Shown here: positions 57,552 to 64,000 of the stretch, piece after piece
How positions within the stretch are numbered: the stretch's first letter is position 1
Layout of the letters: each line of letters opens with the position of its first letter
Assembly (NCBI GenBank): GCA_035532295.1
Contig: DATKRH010000172.1
Span: 10,093 to 74,092, forward strand
DNA length: 64,000 nt
Source of the DNA: DASUBV01 sp035532295
GTDB lineage: Bacteria > Actinomycetota > Actinomycetes > Streptosporangiales > Streptosporangiaceae
Reading direction: 5' to 3'
Notes under the pieces: generated by a model
Seen by the model: only the letters and a program-made list of their open reading frames with translations
The model's database searches: none
Told to the model about the DNA's origin: nothing
Position numbers and translations under genes: made by a program

Positions 57552-60395
57552 GTGCGACTCCACAGCGGGCTGTCGGCCGTCTTCGTACCCGACGATCTCC
57601 CCCGCGCCGGCCGGTTCGCGCTCCGGGATACGCGGGACGCGCGGGATGAGGCCGGTGCTGACGAGGTCGCGGGTTCCGGCACCCTCGAGCTGTTTACGAG
57701 TTCCGCGGGAGAACTGCGAAAGCGCGCGATAACGGTGCGTTTCCTGTCGATCCAGGAGACATTGCCGCTGCTCTTGTCGGCTCGGGATAAAAGCCCTTCG
57801 CTGGCCGCATGGTCCGCGGCGGCCCTGGCTGGCCTGGACCTGATCGCCCGGGGCCGGCTCCGGCCGGCCGTTAACTCCAGCGGGTACGGCACCTGGCGGA
57901 TCGGCCCGCTGGAGGCGGCCGACGCCCAGCGCTTGCACGCCCTGGCCGCGGCGCTGCCGCCCGAGGGGCATGCCCTGGCCCTGCCCGGCTCCTGGCCGGC
58001 GGTCAGGGTGCCCGAGCCCGCGGCGTTGATCCGGGATCTCTGGAACGCTCTGGCCGACACCCTGCCGCGCCTGGGCCCTGAGGTGCGCGGCGGCCAGGGC
58101 GCGTTCGCCGGCTGGCCGCCGGTGAAGGTGCGCGGCCCGCTCGACTGGCTGCGGCCCGACGAGACCCCCAGGGTCGTACTCCGGGTAACCCTGCCTGCCA
58201 CCGAGAATGCGGGGGACGCGGTGGATGCGGGGGACGCGGGGGACGCGGCGTACCTGGTTGACGTGTGGTTGCGCAGCGCCGCCGACCCCAGCCTGCTGAT
58301 CGAGGCGGCGCAGCTGTGGGCCTCTCCGCCGGCCGTCGCGGCCCGGTTCGGCCAGGATCCGGAGGCGACGATGCTGCTCGCGCTCCGCCGGGGCGCGCGC
58401 GCCTGGCCGCCGCTGGCCGCGATCCTCGGGCAGCGGGCGCCGCGCCCGTTCGAGGTCGCCGACGCGGCCATCACCGAGTTGCTCGACGAGGCCGGGCAGC
58501 TGTCGGCGGACGGCATCGAGGTGCTGCTCCCCGCCGAGCTGCTCGGCGAGCCACTCGCGGTCCGGGCGGTCGCCACCGCTGCTCCCGACAGCGCGACCGA
58601 GTCGGCCTTCGACCTGGCCGGGCTGCTGGAGTTCACCTGGCAGCCGACTGTGGGCGGTGAGCCGCTCTCGGAGGAGGAGCTGACTCAGCTGGCCGCCGCC
58701 AAGCGCTCGCTGGTCCGGTTGCGGGGCCAGTGGGTCAAGGTCGATGCGGAGCTGCTGCGCAAGCTCCGGCGCAAACGCCGGCCGCTGACCGGCGCCGCGG
58801 CACTGGCGGCTGCCCTGTCCGGCCGTATCGACATCGACGGAGAGCTGGTCGAGTTCGAGCCGACCGGCGCGCTGGCGACGCTGAAGAACATGCTGCTGAC
58901 CTGCGCCGGTCAGGACCGGCCGCCTATCCCGGTCCCCGCCGCGCTGAATGGCACGCTTCGGCCGTACCAGGAGCGCGGCCTGAGCTGGCTGGCCGGCCTG
59001 GCTGAGCTGGGCCTGGGCGGCTGCCTCGCCGACGATATGGGCCTGGGCAAGACCATCCAGGTCATCGCGCTGCATCTGCACTGGCACGCACAGGCACGGG
59101 CCTGCCAGGCACGGGCCTGCCCTCCACGGGGCCCGACCCTGGTCGTGTGCCCGACCTCCCTGCTCGGCAACTGGGAACGTGAGGTCGCCCGCTTCGCGCC
59201 CGGCATCCCGGTGCGCCGCTACCACGGCGGCGGCCGGCACCTTCAGGACCTGGCCCTGGACGAGATCGTCCTGGTCACCTACGGTCTCGTCCGGAATGAC
59301 GCCGAGGAGCTCGCCGCGGTCGAGTGGGGGCTGATCGTCGCGGACGAGGCCCAGTACGTCAAGAATCCGCTGTCCCGCACGGCTCGGCAGCTGCGTACTC
59401 TGCCCGCCGGAGCCCGGATCGCCCTGACCGGCACCCCGGTGGAGAACCGGCTCTCGGAACTGTGGTCGCTGCTCGACTGGACCACGCCGGGACTGCTCGG
59501 CTCCCTGGACAGATTCACGGCGGCCGTGGCCGTCCCGGTAGAGCGTTACCACGATCCGGACGCCACCGAGCGACTCGCCCGGCTGGTCCGGCCGTTCCTG
59601 CTCCGCCGCCGCAAGACCGACCCGGGGATCGCCCCGGAACTGCCGGTCAAGACCGAGACCGACCGGATCGTGCCGCTGACCTCCGAGCAGGCCTCGCTGT
59701 ACCAGGCCGCAGTCGCCCAGAGCCTCGCCGACATCGCGGCGAGCTCCGGGATGGCGCGACGCGGCCTGGTACTCAAGCTCCTCACCGAGCTGAAGCAGAT
59801 CTGCAACCACCCGGCTCAGTACATGCACGAGCCGGGACCGATCCCCGGCCGTTCCGGCAAACTCGCAGCCCTCGACGACCTGCTCGAAGTGATCCTGGCG
59901 GAGGGCGAGTCCGTACTGGTCTTCAGCCAGTACGTCCAGATGTGCGAACTGATCGAGAAGCATCTCGCGGCCCGCGACATCAGGACGCTGTTCCTGAGCG
60001 GAAAGACGATCGAGCGAGACAAGATGGTCGCCGATTTCCAGGACGGCGCGGCCCCGGTCTTCCTGCTTTCTCTGAGAGCCGGCGGCGTCGGGCTCAACCT
60101 GACTAGGGCCACCCATGTCGTGCACTACGACCGCTGGTGGAACCCGGCCGTGGAGGATCAGGCGACCGACCGCGCGTACCGGATCGGCCAGGACCGTCCC
60201 GTGCAGGTGCACCGGCTCGTCACCGAGGGCACCGTCGAGGACCGGATCGCCACCATGCTCCTCGACAAGCGCGCGCTCGCCGAGTCGGTTATCGGCAGTT
60301 CCGGGGACCCGCTCGGCGAGGGCTGGCTCACCGAGCTCTCCACCGCCGAGCTCACGGCGCTGGTCAGCCTCGGCCCCGACAGGGCGATCGGGTGA
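57552..60395 (+). CDS. SNF2-family DEAD/DEAH-like helicase
   Basis: This 947-residue superfamily 2 helicase has an N-terminal SNF2-associated region (about 1-470), Walker A ADDMGLGKT (about 493-501), a DEAQ box (598-601: VADEAQYVKNP), and the C-terminal helicase motif VI QATDRAYRIGQDRPVQVHR. It would use ATP to move or remodel DNA as part of the defence-like complex. The GTG at 57552 follows four bases after the BrxD stop. Two short tandem repeats (RDT-RDA-RDE near residue 25 and QARAC-QARAC near 515) lie in loops. The stop overlaps the SWIM gene (GTGA). Confidence 0.92.
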   Translation: MRLHSGLSAVFVPDDLPRAGRFALRDTRDARDEAGADEVAGSGTLELFTSSAGELRKRAITVRFLSIQETLPLLLSARDKSPSLAAWSAAALAGLDLIARGRLRPAVNSSGYGTWRIGPLEAADAQRLHALAAALPPEGHALALPGSWPAVRVPEPAALIRDLWNALADTLPRLGPEVRGGQGAFAGWPPVKVRGPLDWLRPDETPRVVLRVTLPATENAGDAVDAGDAGDAAYLVDVWLRSAADPSLLIEAAQLWASPPAVAARFGQDPEATMLLALRRGARAWPPLAAILGQRAPRPFEVADAAITELLDEAGQLSADGIEVLLPAELLGEPLAVRAVATAAPDSATESAFDLAGLLEFTWQPTVGGEPLSEEELTQLAAAKRSLVRLRGQWVKVDAELLRKLRRKRRPLTGAAALAAALSGRIDIDGELVEFEPTGALATLKNMLLTCAGQDRPPIPVPAALNGTLRPYQERGLSWLAGLAELGLGGCLADDMGLGKTIQVIALHLHWHAQARACQARACPPRGPTLVVCPTSLLGNWEREVARFAPGIPVRRYHGGGRHLQDLALDEIVLVTYGLVRNDAEELAAVEWGLIVADEAQYVKNPLSRTARQLRTLPAGARIALTGTPVENRLSELWSLLDWTTPGLLGSLDRFTAAVAVPVERYHDPDATERLARLVRPFLLRRRKTDPGIAPELPVKTETDRIVPLTSEQASLYQAAVAQSLADIAASSGMARRGLVLKLLTELKQICNHPAQYMHEPGPIPGRSGKLAALDDLLEVILAEGESVLVFSQYVQMCELIEKHLAARDIRTLFLSGKTIERDKMVADFQDGAAPVFLLSLRAGGVGLNLTRATHVVHYDRWWNPAVEDQATDRAYRIGQDRPVQVHRLVTEGTVEDRIATMLLDKRALAESVIGSSGDPLGEGWLTELSTAELTALVSLGPDRAIG
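59091..59120. repeat. 2 x 15-bp perfect repeat in the helicase gene
   Basis: CAGGCACGGGCCTGC twice, encoding QARAC twice, in a loop between the first helicase motif and the strand LVVCPTSLLGNW. Confidence 0.95.
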
Positions 60396-61354
60396 GTCCC
60401 CCCGATCACCGCCGGACCAGGTGCGGGGCGGCCTGGCTCGACGCGCTCACGCAGCGGGCCGGGATGGATCCCGACCGGCTGGTCCGGGGCCGGAACTACG
60501 TGCGTGGCAACCGGGTGAGTGACCTGGAGATCATGCCCGGCGCTATCGATGCCCTGGTCGGGGGAAGCCGTGCCCGGCCGTTTGCCGTGACCGTCAGCAT
60601 CCCGGTCTTCAACGACTCCGGCTGGGCGAGGCTCCTAGACGAGGTGGCCGCCGAGGTCGGGCACCTCGCGGCGCTCCTCGACGGCGATCTCCCAGCCGGG
60701 CTGGGAGCCGAGCTGGACCTGCGCCCCGGCCCCGGCGAGCTGCACACCTCGTGCTCCTGCCCCGACTGGACCGACCAGCCGTGCGAGCACTCCGCCGCCG
60801 TCTGCTACCTGACCGCCGACGCACTCGACGCTGACCCGTTCGCCCTGCTGCTGCTGCGGGGGCGGACGAAGGACGAAGTGCTCGCCGCGCTCCGTGACCG
60901 CCGGCAGCCAGTCTGGTCGGCCCCGGCGGGCATGCTGGCCACGGACGCTTACAGAAGAGCGCTCGGCCCGTTGCCGGCGCCCGCGCTGCCGCCTCGCCGG
61001 CCCGGCACCCCCGCCCGGCTCCCCGCCGAGCCGCCTCTCGCTTCCGGAGTCAGCACGGCGGAACTCGCCGAGCTGGCCACTATCGCGACGCGGCTCGCCT
61101 GGGAGCTCTTGTGCAGACCGGCCGAGACCTGCGCCGCAGGCGGTTCAGCCGGCCCGGGCTCGGGCGGACCCGACGCGCATGAACGTCGCCATCAGCTGCG
61201 GTCGACAGGACTTCTGGCCCTGGAAGGGCGCCGCATCCTGGCTCAGGCTGGCGACGCGGGATTGACCAGCGGGCGGCCCGCGCGCGAGCCGGCCGCACGC
61301 GAGCCGTCCGCACGTGAAACGGCGTCCGCCTTTGACGAGGAGCGCACGAGATGA
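60392..61354 (+). CDS. SWIM zinc-finger protein
   Basis: This 320-residue protein has the SWIM motif C-x-C-x7-C-x-H (C121, C123, C131, H133 in SCSCPDWTDQPCEH), a zinc-binding DNA- or protein-interaction element often found next to SNF2 helicases in bacteria. The upstream part (LTQRAGMDPDRLVRGRNYVRGNRVSDLEI) is typical of this bacterial SWIM family. It overlaps the helicase stop (GTGA), so the two proteins probably work as one complex. The C-terminus is a triplicated REPAA-like stretch and overlaps the metal-binding protein gene by 41 bases. Confidence 0.88.
   Translation: MSPPDHRRTRCGAAWLDALTQRAGMDPDRLVRGRNYVRGNRVSDLEIMPGAIDALVGGSRARPFAVTVSIPVFNDSGWARLLDEVAAEVGHLAALLDGDLPAGLGAELDLRPGPGELHTSCSCPDWTDQPCEHSAAVCYLTADALDADPFALLLLRGRTKDEVLAALRDRRQPVWSAPAGMLATDAYRRALGPLPAPALPPRRPGTPARLPAEPPLASGVSTAELAELATIATRLAWELLCRPAETCAAGGSAGPGSGGPDAHERRHQLRSTGLLALEGRRILAQAGDAGLTSGRPAREPAAREPSARETASAFDEERTR
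61283..61327. repeat. 15-bp repeat in the SWIM protein tail
   Basis: CGCGAGCCGGCCGCA, then one copy with one mismatch, then a diverged third copy. It encodes REPAA, REPSA and RETAS and reaches into the start region of the next gene. Confidence 0.85.
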
Positions 61355-62339
61355 CCTGCTGGTGTGGTCGCCAGGCCGGGCATCGGGGGAGCTGACCCTG
61401 ATCGCGGGATCACCCGCCGCCCGGCACCGCATCCGGCTGGCATCCTTCCGGGCGGTCCTCGCTGCCGTTGCCGCCTTCGGCTCCGGCGTCGCGCTGGCCG
61501 GGTGCTGGAGCTCGCAGCCTCCGGCGACGCCCGGGGTGGTGAGGGTGGTCGCGGGGGAGAATTTCTGGGGGAACATCGCCGCTCAGATCGGCGGCCGCCA
61601 TGCCCGGGTGACCTCGATCATCGCCAGCCCGAACGCGGATCCGCACCTGTACGAGTCCGACGTCGCCAGCGCCCTTGCGGTGGCCGAGGCCGGGCTGGTG
61701 ATCGAGAACGGCGCCGGGTATGACGCTTTCCTGTCGCAGCTGCTGGGTGTCACGAGCCATCCCGGCCGGATCGTGGTCCTGGTTCAGCAGGTCCTCGGGG
61801 CAACTGGCCCGGACGTGAACCCGCATTTCTGGTATGACATCCGCCGGGTGCCGCAGGTGGCCCGGGCGATCGAGGCGGCGCTGGCCAGGCTCGACCCCGG
61901 GGACGCCGGCGCCTTCGCCGCCAACCTGGCGGCCTTCGACCGCTCCCTTGGCCCGGTCGAGGCGGTAATCGCCCAGATCCGTCACCGCCACCGGGGTGCG
62001 TCGGTCGCCTACACCGAGCGTGTGCCCGGGTACCTGCTGGCAGCCGCCGGGCTCCGGGTGCTGACCCCGCCCGGGTTCGCCAGGGCCATCGAGGACGGGA
62101 TCGATCCGAGCCCGGGGGACACTGCATTGATGAACGGGCTGATCACCGGGCACAAGGTGAAGGTGCTACTGAACAACGCCCAGGCGGTGAGTCCGGCGAC
62201 CCGCCACCTCCAGTCCCTGGCGCGGCAGGCCGGCATCCCGGTCGTGGCTGTCACGGAGACCATACCGCCCGCCTATCACACCTACCAGGCGTGGCAGCTT
62301 GCCCAGGCCAGGGCACTCCTGCATGCCCTCGGGAACTGA
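61314..62339 (+). CDS. ZnuA/TroA-type metal-binding lipoprotein
   Basis: This substrate-binding lipoprotein of a zinc or manganese ABC importer is anchored on the outer face of the membrane. The lipobox ALAGC (C64 from the GTG at 61314) comes after a long N-terminal stretch; the GTG at 61362 would give a normal-length signal peptide (Cys48) and is likely the better start. Metal-contact segments: ADPHLYES, NPHFWYD, TERVPGYL and TETIPP. It is followed one base later by the ATP-binding gene. Whether zinc or manganese is carried is open. Confidence 0.85.
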   Translation: MKRRPPLTRSARDDLLVWSPGRASGELTLIAGSPAARHRIRLASFRAVLAAVAAFGSGVALAGCWSSQPPATPGVVRVVAGENFWGNIAAQIGGRHARVTSIIASPNADPHLYESDVASALAVAEAGLVIENGAGYDAFLSQLLGVTSHPGRIVVLVQQVLGATGPDVNPHFWYDIRRVPQVARAIEAALARLDPGDAGAFAANLAAFDRSLGPVEAVIAQIRHRHRGASVAYTERVPGYLLAAAGLRVLTPPGFARAIEDGIDPSPGDTALMNGLITGHKVKVLLNNAQAVSPATRHLQSLARQAGIPVVAVTETIPPAYHTYQAWQLAQARALLHALGN

Positions 62340-62340
62340 T

Positions 62341-63189
62341 ATGACGGGCAGTGGCGGCGCGGCGATCGTGCTGCGCGGCGCCACCTTGCGGTTTGGTCAC
62401 CACGTCATCTGGGAAAATCTCGACCTGGACATCGCACCGGGGGAATGCCTGGCCGTCCTGGGCCCGAACGGGGCTGGCAAGACCACGCTGCTGAAGGTTC
62501 TGCTTGGCTTGCTCCCGCTGTCGGCTGGCACGGTCACCATCGACGCGCGGTCGCCGAGGCGGGGCAGCGCCCAGGTGGGTTACGTTGCCCAGCAGCGGGC
62601 CTTTGACCCTGACCTGCCGATCCGCGGCCGGGACCTGGTCCAGTTCGGCGTCGACGGGCACCGGCTCGGCCTGCCCAGGACCCGCGCCGGCCAGGTCGAC
62701 GACGCCATCGCCGCGGTCGGCGCGGCCGCCTATGCGGGCGCGCCAGTCGGGCTGCTGTCGGGCGGGCAGCAGCAACGGCTGCGGATCGCCCAGGCACTGG
62801 CAGGCCGCCCGCGGCTGCTGCTGTGCGACGAGCCGCTGCTCTCTCTCGACCCCGCGTCCCAGCAGGCAGTCGTCACCCTCCTCAGCCGTTACCAGCGCGA
62901 GCACGGCACCACCGTGGTGTTCGTCACCCACGAGATCACTCCCGTCGCCGGACTGGTCGACCGGGTCCTGTACGTCGCTAGTGGCCGGTGGGCGGCGGGC
63001 AGCCCTGACACCGTGATGACCACCGAGACCCTGAGCGCCCTGTACGGCAGCCACATCGACGTGATCAAGGTCCACGACCGCATCGTCGTGGTCGGCGGGG
63101 ACAGTGCGGATGGCGGCGTCCACCACCACCCGCGTGACGAGCCTGCGGCCCGGCCGGACGGCCACCATCAGCCAGATGGGCATGGCTGA
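62341..63189 (+). CDS. ZnuC-type ABC transporter ATP-binding protein
   Basis: This 282-residue nucleotide-binding subunit has Walker A GPNGAGKTT, signature LLSGGQQQRLRIAQAL, Walker B LLLCDEPLLSLDP and the switch histidine FVTHEIT. It ends with a histidine-rich tail (VHHHPRDEPAARPDGHHQPDGHG) that may buffer or sense the metal, which favours zinc. The ATG at 62341 follows the ZnuA-like stop by one base. The stop and next start share one base (TGATG). Confidence 0.92.
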   Translation: MTGSGGAAIVLRGATLRFGHHVIWENLDLDIAPGECLAVLGPNGAGKTTLLKVLLGLLPLSAGTVTIDARSPRRGSAQVGYVAQQRAFDPDLPIRGRDLVQFGVDGHRLGLPRTRAGQVDDAIAAVGAAAYAGAPVGLLSGGQQQRLRIAQALAGRPRLLLCDEPLLSLDPASQQAVVTLLSRYQREHGTTVVFVTHEITPVAGLVDRVLYVASGRWAAGSPDTVMTTETLSALYGSHIDVIKVHDRIVVVGGDSADGGVHHHPRDEPAARPDGHHQPDGHG

Positions 63190-64000
63190 TGGGCATCGGC
63201 TTCCTGCTCAGCCAGCCGTTCGCCCAGCACGCGCTGCTCGCCGCCGCGCTCGTCGCCGTCTCCGGCGGCCTGATCAGCCCATTCGTGGTCACCCGGGGAA
63301 TGGCCTTCGCCGTGCATGGCACCGCCGAGCTCGCGTTCACTGGTGCCGCAGCCGGGCTCCTCGTGGCCGGCAACCCGGTTCTCGGGGCACTGGTCGGGTC
63401 CCTGGTGGTGGCCGCGCTCATCGCCACCCTCGGCGCCCGCCCGCGCGAACGTGACTCGGCGATCGGGGCCATCCTGGCCTTCGGGATGGGGATCGGGATC
63501 CTGCTGCTCGGCTTCTATCAGGGATTCGCGACGGCGGCGACCAACATCTTGTTCGGGAACATCTTCGGGGTTTCCGGCAGCCAGTTGCTCGTCCTGCTCG
63601 CGATCGGGCTGATCGTCGTGGTGGTGATGGGCATCTGGTACCGGCCGCTGCTGTTCGCCTCGATCGACCCCGAGACCGCCGAGGCGCGCGGGGTCCCGGT
63701 TCGCCGCCTCGGACTGATCTTCCTCCTCGTGCTTGCCCTCACCGTGACCGGTGCCGCCCAGGTCGTCGGCACCCTGCTCGTGCTCAGCCTGGCCATCACC
63801 CCCGCCGCCGCCGCCCAGCGGCTATCCGCCAGCCCGCTTGTCGTCGGCGGCCTGTCGATCGTGTTCGCCGTGGTCGCGGCCGATGGCGGGCTGCTGGTCA
63901 GCTTCGAGATCAGCAACGTGAAATCCAGCGTGTTCATCACCAGCCTCAGCTTCGCCATCTATCTCCTCGCCCGCCTCGCCGGCCCCACGCTCAGGGCACG
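63189..64000 (+). CDS. ZnuB-type metal ABC permease, cut by the right edge
   Basis: About 270 codons of a hydrophobic permease: MGIGFLLSQPFAQHALLAAAL, GGLISPFVVTRGMAFAVHGTAELAFTG, NILFGNIFGVSGSQLLVLL, ASIDPETAEARGV and GAAQVVGTLLVLSLAITPAAAA are typical of the ABC-3 (ZnuB/MntB) family. Around seven membrane segments are visible. The frame stays open to the window end, so the 3' end is unseen. It completes the importer with the two genes before it. Confidence 0.9.
   Translation, partial: MGIGFLLSQPFAQHALLAAALVAVSGGLISPFVVTRGMAFAVHGTAELAFTGAAAGLLVAGNPVLGALVGSLVVAALIATLGARPRERDSAIGAILAFGMGIGILLLGFYQGFATAATNILFGNIFGVSGSQLLVLLAIGLIVVVVMGIWYRPLLFASIDPETAEARGVPVRRLGLIFLLVLALTVTGAAQVVGTLLVLSLAITPAAAAQRLSASPLVVGGLSIVFAVVAADGGLLVSFEISNVKSSVFITSLSFAIYLLARLAGPTLRA

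Noticed and set aside
56243..58636. A 797-codon minus-strand frame across the BrxD-like and helicase genes
   Set aside because: Serine/arginine-rich shadow spanning two real genes on the other strand.
57426..60212. A 928-codon open frame on the minus strand opposite the SNF2 helicase
   Set aside because: It is a high-GC shadow: its product is repetitive Arg/Gly/Gln/Asp without any recognisable domain, while the plus strand gives all helicase motifs.

Overview
The window is high-GC DNA with frequent GTG starts, GGAGG-type ribosome binding sites and many four-base ATGA/GTGA gene overlaps. It carries PucR, MEDS, SARP/BTAD and MalT-like regulators. Together these point to a filamentous or environmental actinomycete chromosome. 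I saw no rRNA, tRNA, CRISPR array or intact transposon.

Layout. (1) Positions 1-3695 on the minus strand hold three genes of a type II Wadjet (JetABCD) anti-plasmid system in the order JetD, JetA, JetB; the SMC-like JetC is presumably beyond the left edge. (2) Positions 3952-7758 hold a deaminase, a DUF1905/OmdA-like protein, a decayed stretch and nagA. (3) Positions 7986-20420 look like a compact biosynthetic cluster: an ANL acyl ligase, an SDR, a stand-alone acyl carrier protein, an AvrD-family protein (the family behind syringolide elicitors), a P-loop protein, a SnoaL-like protein, a three-subunit molybdenum hydroxylase, a type II thioesterase, a LuxR regulator with a degenerate receiver, an MFS exporter and an ArsR repressor. 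A large MalT/SARP-like regulator follows. (4) Positions 23813-28765 are ordinary accessory genes (lipoprotein, ABC exporter, flavodoxin, dienelactone hydrolase, VapC/Phd).

(5) Positions 28913-54306 are the most remarkable part, a 25-kb coenzyme M (CoM) locus. It contains a 2-ketopropyl-CoM carboxylase-type oxidoreductase, an R-hydroxypropyl-CoM dehydrogenase homologue and a second SDR, two epoxyalkane:CoM transferase-like zinc proteins, a thiamine-diphosphate E1 alpha/beta pair, an acylating aldehyde dehydrogenase, a CoA-disulfide-reductase-like enzyme, a two-subunit CoA-transferase and an ADP-forming acyl-CoA synthetase. It ends in a five-gene operon that covers the bacterial CoM biosynthesis genes (ComA/XcbB-like, two aspartase/fumarase-superfamily enzymes, a PLP enzyme) plus one protein I cannot assign. 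Two MEDS-domain proteins and two PucR regulators probably sense the substrate and control the locus. A GCGG-N-GTCC element recurs 72-81 bases upstream of six of its genes. No alkene monooxygenase is present in the window, so the substrate is open.

(6) Positions 54475-61354 are a defence-like operon: an unknown protein, a P-loop-less BrxC/BrxD-like ATPase relative, an intact BrxD-like ATPase, an SNF2 helicase and a SWIM zinc-finger protein. (7) Positions 61314-64000 are a ZnuACB-type metal ABC transporter, cut by the right edge. A genome-style oddity runs through all regions: many tandem duplications whose unit is exactly 15 bp, inside and outside genes.
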